Assembly (NCBI RefSeq): GCF_003345355.1 | Contig: NZ_QQNB01000001.1 | Coordinates: 496,001 to 560,000 of the forward strand | Length of the DNA stretch: 64,000 nucleotides | Origin: Sphingomonas aracearum | GTDB lineage: Bacteria > Pseudomonadota > Alphaproteobacteria > Sphingomonadales > Sphingomonadaceae | Direction of reading: 5' to 3' | Shown here: positions 37,442-47,900 of the stretch, in pieces | How the letters are laid out: every line of letters starts with the position of its first letter | Position numbering within the stretch: position 1 is the stretch's first letter | Position numbers and translations under genes: made by a program | Notes under the pieces: model-generated | Database searches by the model: none | What the model was told of the DNA's origin: nothing | The model's input: only the letters and a program-made list of their open reading frames with translations

Positions 37442-38428
37442 ATGCGGATCGCTTTTGCAGACATGTTCAGCGGCGCCGGGCTCTTCAGCGCGGGGGCCGT
37501 CCGCGCCGGAATGACCCCGGCCTTCGCGATCGATCTGTCGAAGGACGCGATCGCCAGCTACAATCGCAACGTCGCGCCGGTGGGCGTCGTGGGGTCGGTC
37601 GACGAGCCTCGCGATCTGCCCCAGATCGACGTGTTGCTCGCAGGGCCTCCCTGTCAGGGCTTCTCGACTCTCGGGCGGCAGGATCCGCTGGACGAGAGGA
37701 ATGCGCTGGCGCTCGCCGTTCCCGCATGGGCGGAGCGGACGGGAGCGTCGGTGGTGATCGTGGAGAACGTCCCGCCCTTCCTTCGCTCGACCAGATGGGT
37801 CGAGCTGAAGGCGGCCTTCGAACTGCAGGGCTATACGGTCGATGCCTGGGAGCTGGAGGCCGCCGACCACGGGGCCGCCCAGTTCCGTCGTCGCTCATTC
37901 ACGATCGCCAGCAGGATCGGCGCGATCGCGCGTCCCGAACCATCGGATGCGGCGCATCGTACCGCTGGCCAGGTGTTGGCGATGCCGATTGCCGATCACG
38001 ACTCGATGCACGTCTGGCCGATCCCCAAGGGCATTGCCGCCGACCGCATAGCGCTGGTGCCGCCGAAGGGCGACAAGCGCGACATCATGCGCAAGGCCCC
38101 GCACCTCTGCCCTCCGTCATGGACGAAGGTGGGTTGCCAGGCGACCGACGTCTGGGGGCGCATCGATCCCGACAAGCCGGCCAACACCCTGCGCTGTACG
38201 TTCCAGAACCCGTCGAAGGGCCGCTATCTACATCCCACTGAAGACCGCACCCTGTCGTTGAGAGAGGGAGCCCGGCTGCAGGGCGTGCCGGAAGATTGGA
38301 GTTTCGTCGGCAGGCCCTACCCGGTGGCGAGGCAGATCGGCAACGGGGTTCCGGTGCCGCTTGCCGAGGCGGTATGCCGCACCGTAGTCGAAGCGATACG
38401 CACACAGGGCTTCCGCGCGGCTGCCTGA
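37442..38428 (+). CDS. C5-cytosine DNA methyltransferase
   Basis: 328 residues, starting in the 44-bp divergent gap. Family motifs in order: FADMFSGAGLFSAGAV (SAM site, motif I), GPPCQGFSTLG with the catalytic Cys at about residue 71, VIVENVPPF (motif VI), QFRRRSF (motif VIII), and ARQIGNGVPVPLA (motif X). The target-recognition region of about 100 residues gives no hint of specificity. No restriction enzyme gene sits next to it in the same direction; the neighbour that converges on it (15 bp away) is a GHKL ATPase with a nuclease-like tail. Confidence 0.93.
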   Translation: MRIAFADMFSGAGLFSAGAVRAGMTPAFAIDLSKDAIASYNRNVAPVGVVGSVDEPRDLPQIDVLLAGPPCQGFSTLGRQDPLDERNALALAVPAWAERTGASVVIVENVPPFLRSTRWVELKAAFELQGYTVDAWELEAADHGAAQFRRRSFTIASRIGAIARPEPSDAAHRTAGQVLAMPIADHDSMHVWPIPKGIAADRIALVPPKGDKRDIMRKAPHLCPPSWTKVGCQATDVWGRIDPDKPANTLRCTFQNPSKGRYLHPTEDRTLSLREGARLQGVPEDWSFVGRPYPVARQIGNGVPVPLAEAVCRTVVEAIRTQGFRAAA

Positions 38429-38443
38429 TCCGGCGCGATCAGG

Positions 38444-40828
38444 CTATTCGGCCGCGTCCTCGAGGCCGATGCCATCATCGTCATCGACGTCATCCTCGTC
38501 TTCCAGTTCAGGAGGATTGTCCCTCTCGTGCTGGAGCAGGGCACCGATCATCTCCTTGTGAATGGCCTTCGAGCGACTGACGAGATCGCGAAGACCGATC
38601 ACCTCCCAAGCTGCGCCGGGGCCGTCTTCGGTGATCCTGCTGAGCAGATCCTTGCAACCCTCCTTGATCGTATTCGTAGCGGGCATGGCGCCGATCAGCA
38701 CGCCGCGTACCCGAGGTTCGTATCCGCGACCCGTAAACTCAGTCCTCAGCCATTCATTCACCTTGCGCATGTAGCGCCTGAGCTGTTCGAGGTGAGCGAT
38801 CTCCAGCGGGATGTCGGTCGATTTCAGCTCGACGATGAGGACGGTATCGGGCCGTGGCCGGCCATCTCCCAGAACGAACACGAGATCCGGGCGTGTCGCA
38901 TCCCGTTGCTTCTCTTCGTCGGTCGCAGGCTTGGCACCGGCATCAATCTCCAACTCGACCGACAGGGCCTTCAGGACCTTGTCGAGATCGTCGTCGCTAT
39001 TGACGTAGCTCGACAGCTCCGGACTGATGAGCCAAGGGTTGTCCCGAAGCAGCGCATGAAGTTCCGCCTCGTTGCGCGGCCCTTTGTTCCATTTGTTCTC
39101 ACCCTCATCGGTCAACTTGTCGACCGCGATGATGCCGTTCTGGCGGCCCCTGTAGATCTTGAGAGCATCGCCTTCCTCGACCTTGCGTAGAGCGTGCAGC
39201 TCCCTGAGGACCTGCGCCATGTCCTTGGGACTGCGGGCGATCTCTATCAGATTGACCAGCACCTCGCCGGCCCCCATCGACTCCATGACTAGCGGCGCGA
39301 CAAGCTGGAATTCCTCGGATGGACCGCCGTACCTGGCGATCATCACCTTCATCACCTTGCGACCGGCCGCACGCTGAGTAGCCGGAAGCTGCTTGAGCCT
39401 GCGCCTGATCTCCTCCATCTCTGGAGCGTTCTTGATGAACTCGCCCGCCTTCCTCTCCTTCACGCCGCCATTGTCCTTGATGGCCTGTTCCATCAGTTCG
39501 GTCACGCGCTTGACGAAGGCGTCGACGAGCTCGTTGTCGCGCAGCAGATCGCCGCGATCGGTGCTGATGAGGTCGACGTTCTGGCGATCCAGCTCGTCGG
39601 CCTCGATGATGCACTCCATGTACTGGTGCGCCATGAAGTTGTGCATGCCCGTCTTCATGTCGAGCAGGCTGGGACCGAATGCGAGCCGATTGTTGCAGTA
39701 GATGCGCGCACCGCGTTTCGCGGCCTCGAGGCTCTTGCTCTTGAACTTGACCACGTAGCGGAACTTCAGGCGCCCGATGTCGTCGTCGCCGACTTCATCC
39801 TCCGCCATCGGCTCGACGTCGTCGGCGCGCTCGGGCAGCACCACGTCCGGCGACACCTCGGCGATGGCATCTCCAACGGCAGCTTCCTCGTCATCGGTCT
39901 CCGCGACATCGTCAGGACCATCCTCGGCCAGCGCATTCAGAATCGCGCCATCCTCCTTGCGCGCAAGATGTTCAGGCCAGACGTAGACGACGTCACCTGT
40001 CCGTCTGGCGATCGGCTGTCCGTTGATCCTGATTGCGAATTCGCTGGGACGAACTGGATAGAACGCGTTGGCCAGGGCGTCCTCCAGCTGCTCCTTCGAG
40101 AACTTCATGGAGTCGCACTTCAGGCCGCTCAGCGTGATCGTCGTCCCGCTATCCTCGAGCGGCAGCCCCTCCTCATACATCGCGTCGATCGGCACCTTGC
40201 CCAGGTCGGCGGCGTTCAGCAGATCGTCCTGACGAAGGTCGAACGTCGTCGCGAACGTCTCGCCCTTCCGTTTGGTGCGCACGGACATGTTGAGGGCAGC
40301 GCCGAAGCCGGACAGCTTGCCGATGCCCTTGCGTCCCATCACGTAGCGCTTGCCGGCTTCGGTTCGTAGCCCGTTCGCGTTGTGGTCGGATCGCCGGTCA
40401 CGGTTGATCGGCAGAAACTTGTTCTGGACCTCGTCAGGAAGCATTCCATGGCCGTTGTCCCGGATGACCACCGTCAGATCCGGTAGCGGATCCTCGACGA
40501 AGCTCATGACCGGCTTCTCCGCCTCCGGCGGCATGACGGTCCCGGCCTCGGCTGCGATCCTCTCCTCTTCGGTACGGCGCTCGGTCAGCGCGCGCAGCTC
40601 CTCCGCATGATGCTTCTTCGCCGCCGCCCGTACCTCCTGCCGGGCGCGCTGGATGCCATCGACATCGAGGTCGATGTCCAGCGTGGTGGCGTCTCCGTCG
40701 TAGGCATTCGCCGCGAATTCGACGAGGCACTTGCCCAGCGATCCATACATGTTGATCCCGAGGTTGTTGAGCAGGCGTCCCATGATGACGACAGTGAACT
40801 GCGGCGGACGTGACGTGACGTTAGACAT
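38444..40828 (-). CDS. GHKL ATPase fused to a PD-(D/E)XK-like nuclease domain
   Basis: 794 residues. The N-terminus is a Hsp90/MutL/MORC-type ATPase: LVEFAANAYDGDA (Asn about 41), VVIRDNGHGM (about 124-129) and GRKGIGKLSGFG (165-175). An acidic insert follows the transducer-like region. Near the C-terminus RPDLVFVLG (Asp about 649), VLIVELKS (Glu 668, Lys 670) and EQLRRYMRKV match the D-ExK-Q core of Shedu/DUF4263-like nucleases. The tail is strongly acidic. Such ATPases are known next to restriction-modification genes. It converges with the cytosine methyltransferase, a possible self/non-self partner. Confidence 0.82.
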   Translation of the reverse strand: MSNVTSRPPQFTVVIMGRLLNNLGINMYGSLGKCLVEFAANAYDGDATTLDIDLDVDGIQRARQEVRAAAKKHHAEELRALTERRTEEERIAAEAGTVMPPEAEKPVMSFVEDPLPDLTVVIRDNGHGMLPDEVQNKFLPINRDRRSDHNANGLRTEAGKRYVMGRKGIGKLSGFGAALNMSVRTKRKGETFATTFDLRQDDLLNAADLGKVPIDAMYEEGLPLEDSGTTITLSGLKCDSMKFSKEQLEDALANAFYPVRPSEFAIRINGQPIARRTGDVVYVWPEHLARKEDGAILNALAEDGPDDVAETDDEEAAVGDAIAEVSPDVVLPERADDVEPMAEDEVGDDDIGRLKFRYVVKFKSKSLEAAKRGARIYCNNRLAFGPSLLDMKTGMHNFMAHQYMECIIEADELDRQNVDLISTDRGDLLRDNELVDAFVKRVTELMEQAIKDNGGVKERKAGEFIKNAPEMEEIRRRLKQLPATQRAAGRKVMKVMIARYGGPSEEFQLVAPLVMESMGAGEVLVNLIEIARSPKDMAQVLRELHALRKVEEGDALKIYRGRQNGIIAVDKLTDEGENKWNKGPRNEAELHALLRDNPWLISPELSSYVNSDDDLDKVLKALSVELEIDAGAKPATDEEKQRDATRPDLVFVLGDGRPRPDTVLIVELKSTDIPLEIAHLEQLRRYMRKVNEWLRTEFTGRGYEPRVRGVLIGAMPATNTIKEGCKDLLSRITEDGPGAAWEVIGLRDLVSRSKAIHKEMIGALLQHERDNPPELEDEDDVDDDDGIGLEDAAE

Positions 40829-41012
40829 GGAAGCTCCCTCTCGACGCCGAGACTATACGCGCAGCTCACGCATCGGAAGGGGGAGGTCTGGCTCCCCGAA
40901 GAAAACGTCTCAGCTCCGCGTCTGATCAAGCATCCGTTCTGGATGCGATATGTGGTGGCGGTCGGTCGGCTGGAGGGCGCAGGACTTCGAAAGCGTTTGC
41001 GCAAATCTCAGA

Positions 41013-41032
41013 ATTTCCTATAAAAAGGAAAT
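41013..41032. promoter_or_regulatory. Hairpin enclosing the ribosome site of the HTH gene
   Basis: ATTTCC (41013-41018) and GGAAAT (41027-41032) pair around TATAAAAA. The second arm holds the AAGGA site and the first bases of the ATG at 41031. This would sequester the start of the small HTH gene that opens the DUF499 operon. The TATAAA could also be part of a promoter. Confidence 0.4.
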
Positions 41033-41270
41033 GGAAGAAGGGGGATCCGATCTACTCAGGCTCGTCGGAGAGGCGTTGTACGGTCCGCAGTGGCAGACAC
41101 CTCTCTCGCGAGATCTGAAGGTGACCGATCGTACCGTCAGGAACTGGGCGGCCGGTTCAGCTCGGCCGAACGATCTGCCGGATCGCCTTCTTTCGCTGCT
41201 TCGCCACCGGGCGGAGCATCTCAGGGAACTCATATCGCTCGTCGAGCGAAGCAAGAACGGGGCTTGTTGA
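41031..41270 (+). CDS. Small HTH DNA-binding protein heading the defence operon
   Basis: About 79 residues. LRLVGEALYGPQWQTPLSRD then LKVTDRTVRNWAAGSARPND form a single helix-turn-helix domain, followed by a C-terminal helix. The frame is open upstream to 40950; I chose 41031 because related small HTH proteins begin shortly before the LLRLVGEALYG-type motif. Its stop directly abuts the DUF499 ATG. It probably regulates the operon. Confidence 0.75.
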   Translation: MEEGGSDLLRLVGEALYGPQWQTPLSRDLKVTDRTVRNWAAGSARPNDLPDRLLSLLRHRAEHLRELISLVERSKNGAC

Positions 41271-44200
41271 ATGCTGCAGACCATCCGCGACGCCTGCAAA
41301 TTCCGGCAGGACGCCATCGACTTCGCCCTGACCAAGCAGATCGAGGATCTCACGGACCTCGTCGGCCACGATCAGGCCGCGGCCGAAGCCTTTTTCGACA
41401 AGACATTCATAACCGAGGGCATGGCATTCCTCCTTCGCGCCGCGCTCCAGCGTCTCGCAGGTCAGAACGCTCAGGCCGCCTTCGAGCTGCGTCAGGCGAT
41501 GGGTGGCGGCAAGACCCATTCCATGCTCGCTCTGGGCTACCTAGCCGCTCATCCCGAGATCGCCGCCGAGATCGATCCGAAGATCGTGCAGGGCTTCACG
41601 CCCTCCGTCGCGAAGGTGGTCGTCGTCTCAGGCCGGAACATCCCGCACGACGTGCTGCTCTGGGGCAGCGTCGCGCGACAGCTGGGCAAGGAGCATCAGT
41701 TCTCCCGCTTCTGGGTCAACGGCCCACGGGCGCCCAACGAGGATGACTGGCGAGATCTCATCGGCGACGAGCCGGTCCTGATCCTGTTCGACGAACTACC
41801 GCCGTACCTGGAGAACGCCGTCACCATATCCGTCGGCGCCGGCCATCTGGGCGACGTGACGTCGGCCGCGATCTCGAATCTGCTTTCCGCGGCGACCAAG
41901 CTGCCCCGGCTGTGCATCGTTATGTCGACGCTGGTCGGCCAATACCGCGCGAGCGGCGATCTCTCGAAGATCATCTCGCAGATCTCGAACGAGGCGCAAC
42001 GGCAGACGAAGCCGATCACCCCAGTCGATCTGAGCTCCGACGACATCTACAAGATCCTTCGGAAGCGGCTGCTGGAGGAGGAGCCGAACCCGGCGACCGT
42101 GGAGGCCGTGGCATCGGCCTACGGTCAGCTGCTGGCGGACGCAGCCAAGGCGAAGATCGTCGAGCGGTCCGCCGAGCGCATGTCGGAGGAGGTCGCCGCG
42201 ACCTATCCGTTCCATCCCAGTCTCAAGACGATCGTCGCCACCTTCAAGGACAACGAGAGCTTCCGCCAGACGCGCGGTCTCATGACAATCGCCGCCCTGA
42301 TGGTGAAGTCCGCCCAGCGGCGTCCGTTCAACGACGTCTATCTCCTCGGTCCGCAGCACCTCGACCTCGCCGACCGCGAGACCCGCGACTTCGTCAACAA
42401 CATCTACAACCTCGATGCCGCCATCACGCAGGACATCGTCGACACCGGTTCGAGCGACGCCCATGCGGAGGCGATCGACGCTGCGGCTCAGAACGATGCG
42501 GCCAGCCAGGCCGCGCGCCTCATCCTGATGGCCTCGCTTGCAGAGTCCACCGATGCCGTGAAAGGCCTGCTCGAGGCCGACGTCCTGGCTTATCTCATCT
42601 CGCCGGGGCGCGAGGAGCGCGAGTTCGTCCAGGCCTTCGCCGATCTGCGGCAGGCCTCCTGGTATCTCCACAAGCGCGACAACGGCGCCTTCTTCTTCTC
42701 GAAGAACGAGAACCTCACCAAGAAGATCGAGAACCTCGCGAAGATCACGCCCCAGCCCAAGGTCGATGAGGACCTCGCGCGTCGTCTGCTCGACATCTTC
42801 GCCACCAAGCGGCGTTCCGCCTACGGCAAGGTGCTGGCGCTCCCCAGGATCGAGGACATCGATACCAAGGGCGACCGACTGCTCCTCGTCCTCTCGCCGG
42901 ACGCACGCGTCCCGCCGGAGACCGCCGAACGCCTGTTCAAGGAGACGACCGAGAAGAACAATTTCGCGATCGTCAGTGGTGACGGGCACAGCCTCGCTTC
43001 GGTCGAGGAGCGCATCCGACTCGCCTATGCGATCGCATCGGTCCTTCGGCAGGAAGGCCCCGGCAGCCAAAACCTCGCCGAGCTCGAAAAGCGCCAGTCA
43101 GAGGCAGAGATGGACGTCTACACGACCATCGCCGCGACGTTGAACAAGCTCTGGGTTCCCATGAGGGTCCCGGGCGAAGGCGATGGTCTTGTCGCGACGG
43201 CGCTGAAGCTCGACTCCCACCGGCGTTCGGAGGGGGCGGGCTTCGATGGCGAGACCGCGGTCGAGAAGGCTCTGACGGACATGGGATCCAGGAAGCTGAT
43301 CCTGTCCGTCGAGGAGAGCTACGCGATGCTGCGCGCCCGCGCAGAGGACATGCTGTGGCCCGCCAACGACCGGAAGGTCCGCTGGGCCGACGTCGTCGAT
43401 CGTGCCGCATCGGCCGTCCGCTGGATATGGCTGCCCCGTACCGGGCTCGACGAGTTGAAGAAGCTCGCCATGTCCCGAGGCGACTGGCGCGACAGCGGTA
43501 CCGGTTGGATCGAGAAGGGTCCATTCGAGAAGGAGAAGACCTCCGTTTCGGTGGACGTGACCGGCTTCGACGAGAAGACCGGCGAAGCGACGCTATTCGT
43601 AAGCCCGAAAAACGCCGGTTCGAACCCCGTCATCCACTGGGCCAACGATCCGAACGTCACCAAGGACTCGGCGATCCTGGAGGACACCACCGTCCGGACC
43701 ACCGACATGAAGCGCTGGTTCCTCGCGATCGACCCGGACGGTGGGCATGAGCCCGGCAAGCCTTTCGAGTGGATCAACCGTCTGCATCTCACCCATGAAC
43801 CAACGCCGGTCGGCAGCGGCTACGAGGTCGAGATCACCGTCAAGCCGACGGGGACGATCCGTTGGAACACCGACGGCACCAACTCTAGCGAAGGACAGGT
43901 CTACGAGGGGCCGATCAAGCTCGATGGCAGCACCGACGTGACCATCTTCGCGTACGCCGAAGCCGACGGCGTGAGCGTGAAGAAGGAATTCAAGGTCAAC
44001 CGGCGCGAAGGCGCCGGACAGGCCATCGATCATGAACGGCCGGCATCCATCAACAAGCCGATCAATCTCGGCTCCACCGAGAAGGTGTACGCCGCAATCG
44101 CGAAGGCGAAGGAAGCGGGTTTCGTCTTCCGTACGGTGCTCGTCGTCGTTGGTTCGGGAACGAACAACATCAGCACCTCTTTCGGTGCCGATGTCGGCGT

Positions 44201-44375
44201 GGATGCCGCGACCATCGAGGAAGCGGCGAAGTTCGCCCGGACCCGGCTCGGTGACGAGATGGCCGACGTGAAGGTCTCCTGGCGGAGCGCCTCTGTCGAT
44301 CGCGCCGCCGAGATCGATCCGTTCATGAGCGCGATCGGCGAGACGGTGTCGGGCACTCAGATCGAGCAGCAGTGA
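41271..44375 (+). CDS. DUF499 AAA+ ATPase of a helicase-methylase-ATPase defence locus
   Basis: 1034 residues. Walker A is AMGGGKTHSML (78-84) and Walker B is VLILFDELPPYL (Asp174, Glu175). The long C-terminal part includes beta-sandwich-like sequence (near GQVYEGPIKLDGSTDVTIFA). This is the DUF499 / COG1483 ATPase that accompanies DUF1156 methylases in defence islands. ATP hydrolysis could drive DNA sensing or translocation by the complex; its exact role is unknown. The start directly follows the HTH stop. Confidence 0.9.
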   Translation: MLQTIRDACKFRQDAIDFALTKQIEDLTDLVGHDQAAAEAFFDKTFITEGMAFLLRAALQRLAGQNAQAAFELRQAMGGGKTHSMLALGYLAAHPEIAAEIDPKIVQGFTPSVAKVVVVSGRNIPHDVLLWGSVARQLGKEHQFSRFWVNGPRAPNEDDWRDLIGDEPVLILFDELPPYLENAVTISVGAGHLGDVTSAAISNLLSAATKLPRLCIVMSTLVGQYRASGDLSKIISQISNEAQRQTKPITPVDLSSDDIYKILRKRLLEEEPNPATVEAVASAYGQLLADAAKAKIVERSAERMSEEVAATYPFHPSLKTIVATFKDNESFRQTRGLMTIAALMVKSAQRRPFNDVYLLGPQHLDLADRETRDFVNNIYNLDAAITQDIVDTGSSDAHAEAIDAAAQNDAASQAARLILMASLAESTDAVKGLLEADVLAYLISPGREEREFVQAFADLRQASWYLHKRDNGAFFFSKNENLTKKIENLAKITPQPKVDEDLARRLLDIFATKRRSAYGKVLALPRIEDIDTKGDRLLLVLSPDARVPPETAERLFKETTEKNNFAIVSGDGHSLASVEERIRLAYAIASVLRQEGPGSQNLAELEKRQSEAEMDVYTTIAATLNKLWVPMRVPGEGDGLVATALKLDSHRRSEGAGFDGETAVEKALTDMGSRKLILSVEESYAMLRARAEDMLWPANDRKVRWADVVDRAASAVRWIWLPRTGLDELKKLAMSRGDWRDSGTGWIEKGPFEKEKTSVSVDVTGFDEKTGEATLFVSPKNAGSNPVIHWANDPNVTKDSAILEDTTVRTTDMKRWFLAIDPDGGHEPGKPFEWINRLHLTHEPTPVGSGYEVEITVKPTGTIRWNTDGTNSSEGQVYEGPIKLDGSTDVTIFAYAEADGVSVKKEFKVNRREGAGQAIDHERPASINKPINLGSTEKVYAAIAKAKEAGFVFRTVLVVVGSGTNNISTSFGADVGVDAATIEEAAKFARTRLGDEMADVKVSWRSASVDRAAEIDPFMSAIGETVSGTQIEQQ

Positions 44376-44413
44376 CCCATCGAGCAATCGGTGGTTCACG
44401 GAAGGAAAGCGCC

Positions 44414-44980
44414 TTGGCGAGCAAGAGCATAGCCACGATCGGGTACGGCGTACCCACCTCCGAGATGGATCCGCAGCGTTTCGTGGTTCAGATACCGCAG
44501 AACGCCCGCGAACCCGTCGTGTTGGTCGAGGACTTCGGCCTTGCCGGACCGCAGTACGATGCGAACACCAACACTCGGTCGGATCGGGTCGTGCGTTGCC
44601 GACTGGATCAGAAACGGTGGCGCCAGATCGCGACGCCACTGAAGACCGCGTTCAACGAGCGCCTGCGCAGTCGAAAAATGGCAGCTGGAAAATGGACCAC
44701 GGGCGACAATCCCGTTCATCGCTTGCTTGGCCGTGAGATGTGCGTCCTGGCATGGGCCATTGAGAGCTGCGATGCCGATCTCGTCTCATCGGCGATCGAC
44801 GCTTGGATCGGTCTCCGTCCCGAGGAGCGCTGGTGGCTCTACTCGATGGCAGTCCACGCGACTGGTCGCGCAGAGGATATCGACAAGGGCTGGCGGAAGG
44901 CGATCCGCATCGGCCTGACCGAGGGCGCCGGCGCAGTCGACGCCGACAATAAACGCCAGATCAGCTTCGAGGATCTTTGA
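44414..44980 (+). CDS. DUF3780 protein of the defence operon
   Basis: 188 residues from a TTG preceded by GGAAGGAAAGC; a GTG at 44372 overlapping the DUF499 stop (GTGA) is the alternative start. The family pattern is clear: IGYGVPTSEMDPQRFVVQIP near the start, then GREMCVLAWAIE and LRPEERWWLYSMAVHATG. It is known only as an accessory of DUF499/DUF1156 operons. Its TGA overlaps the following ATG by one base (TGATG). Confidence 0.88.
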   Translation: MASKSIATIGYGVPTSEMDPQRFVVQIPQNAREPVVLVEDFGLAGPQYDANTNTRSDRVVRCRLDQKRWRQIATPLKTAFNERLRSRKMAAGKWTTGDNPVHRLLGREMCVLAWAIESCDADLVSSAIDAWIGLRPEERWWLYSMAVHATGRAEDIDKGWRKAIRIGLTEGAGAVDADNKRQISFEDL

Positions 44981-47900
44981 TGCACATGCGGGACGACGCG
45001 GCCACCAGACTTGCGAAGATTCAGGCTCACACCCTGCGCGATGCTCCTACGATGATCGAGCGAGTTTGGCCAAGCACCCAGATCTCGATTGAAGCGGAGC
45101 AGGAGCGCGACGCCAAGCAGTCTCAGACCCTGACCCCGCTGGGCGCCTATTGGAAAGGTCGCAAGCCACTCGTCCTTGTACGGGCGTGCGTTCTTGGCGC
45201 TCTTTTGCCGGCCACCAATAATCCCGAACGCGATCTGGCGACCTTCGAGGCACTCATGGCGTTCGATGAGAACGGCATGGGACATCGCGCCGAGGGCATC
45301 GCAGCAGCCGATCTCTCAACCATAGCACTGCAAGGTTCCGCCTCTGCGGAGGAGCTATCAGCGGCCTTCGTCAATCGGCTCACGCCCAACTCGAATTTGA
45401 TCGACGAATGGTCAGACGCGATCGAGAAACGACGCGTGGGATGGCGGCGCGATCTGAACCCGGAGGAACGACGGGCTATTATCGGCAAGTGGGTTTCAAC
45501 CCTTCCCTACAAGCAGCGAGTGGAGCTTGCCGCACGCTCTGAGCATCTCGATGATGATGCGTTCGACCACATCTGGAACGATGTGAACGAGCACCTCGGC
45601 ACGACTGCTCGATCGATCCCGGAGCTAGTGAACCAACTTGGCGTGATGCGCTTCGGCGAGAAGCCACACGTCGTTGATACCTTCTCCGGTGGCGGCTCGA
45701 TTCCTTTCGAAGCGGCCCGGACAGGCTGCCGTTCAACAGGAACCGACCTGAATCCGATCGCCTGCATGCTAAGCTGGGGTGCAGGTCATATCATTGGCGC
45801 TTCAAACACCGATGAAGCAGAATGGAAGAGGTCTCAGGAGCATGCTGCTCGCGAGATCTCCGCAAGGATGCAAGCTCTCGGCTTCGAACACGACGCCGAT
45901 GGCAACCAGACCAAGGCGTTCCTGTACTGCTTGGAAACCCGCTGCCCCCAGACCGGGTGGATGGTGCCGATGCTGCCGACATTGGTTATATCTAAGGCTC
46001 AGGGTGTCGTCGCTCGCCTTGTTCCCGAGCCGGAACACCAGCGTTATGCAATCGAGATCGACTCCGGCGTCGGTCCGGACAGGCTCAAGGCAGCTGCCCT
46101 CGGCACTGTCCAAGGTGACAATCTTGTCCATAGCGTTGGAGGCGAGACCTACCGCACGTCTCTGAAGTCGCTTCGGGGTCTCGAGCGAGGCACCGACGGG
46201 TCCAAATTTTCCAAGCTGAGGCTCTGGAGCAAGACGGATGTCGCACCCCGCCCCGATGATGTGTTCCAAGAGCGGCTCTACGCGATTCTGTGGATGCGGC
46301 GAGGCACGGTCAGCAATGCTCGACCCCAGACGTTCTTCGCCTCAGTCAAGCCCGAGGATGTGCGGCGTGAGGACGAAGTCCGGGCATTGGTCGAGACTAA
46401 CATCGTTGAGTGGCAGGCTGCCGGGCTTATACCAGACATGGCAATCGAAGCCGGCGCAAAGACGAGCGAGCCGATAAGGACTCGGGGTTGGACGCATTGG
46501 CACCATCTGTTCACGCCTCGTCAGCTTCATTTCTTCGCCCTGTGTCGGGAAGTTGACAGCTCGCCCATCGGCGCCATCGCGCTTGCGCGAGTTCTTGATC
46601 GTTCCTCCAAGCTGAACCGCTGGAGCAACAATAATGGGTCGACCGGGCAACCGACCAACGTGTTCAGCAACCAGGCGCTGAACACCATGCTGAACTATGG
46701 ATCGTATGCTAGCCGCGACTACCTGCGGCTGATGGAGATGTCTTCCGCTGGCACTACTCTTCAGGCGGCGCCTACGATCCTGAACCAACCTGCCTCGGCA
46801 CTCGCGATCCAGCATCATCTGGGCATAACCGACCCACCTTATGCGGACGCCGTCAACTATCACGAAATTACCGAGTTCTTCATCGCGTGGCTAAGAAAGC
46901 AACCACCGAATCCGTTCGATCAATGGGTATGGGACTCGCGACGACCTCTTGCAATAAAAGGTGAGGGCGAGGAGTTTCGCCGCGAGATGGTCGCGGCTTA
47001 CAGTGCTCTTGCCAAAAACATGCCGAACAACGGTCTCCAGATCGTAATGTTTACCCATCAGTCCGGAGCGGTATGGGCGGACATGGCTCAAATTTTCTGG
47101 GGAGCCGGCCTTCAAGTCCAAGCGGCGTGGTATATCGCCACCGAGACGTCGACCGAACTCAGGAAGGGAGGGCACGTTCAAGGGACGGTGATCCTCGTCC
47201 TTCGCAAGCGGAACGATGGCGAAAGCGGCTACGAGGATGAGATCGCTCAGGAAGTCCGCGGCGAGGTCGCGCGGCAGATAGATACGCTCGTCGGTCTCAA
47301 CCAACAGCTCAAGGGCGCGGGTCGCGTCGAGAACCTCTTCGAGGATGCTGATCTGCAGATGGCAGGCTATGCCGCCGCTCTTCGCGTGCTGACGGGCTAC
47401 ACCCGCATCGACGGACGCGACATGACCGCCGAGGCTGGCCGTCCCCGCAAGAAGGGTGAACAGGGGTTCGTCGAACGGATCATCGATTACGCCGTCCAAG
47501 TCGCCAACGAGCACATGGTGCCGACCGGGCTTACCCCACGGCTCTGGCAAAGCCTGAGCGGGACGGAGCGCTTCTACCTCAAGATGGTTGATCTTGAAGC
47601 GGCAGGCCTGAGCAAGCTCGACAACTACCAGAACTTCGCCCGCGCGTTCCGCGTGCCCGATTACGGCGTCCTGATGGCCGATCTGCGGCCGAACACCGCG
47701 CGGATCAAAGGAGCGTCCGACTTCAAGCGACGGACCGGCTTCGAAATTCCAAATTTCGGTGAGGGTCTCGTTCGGGCAGTGCTCTACGGCATCTGGGAAC
47801 TATCAGCCGAGATCGACCCCGACGTGGTGACGCAGCAGCTCCACGAGATGGTCGATGGCTACTATCGCCGCCGCGAGGATCTGATCGAGATCGCCGAATA

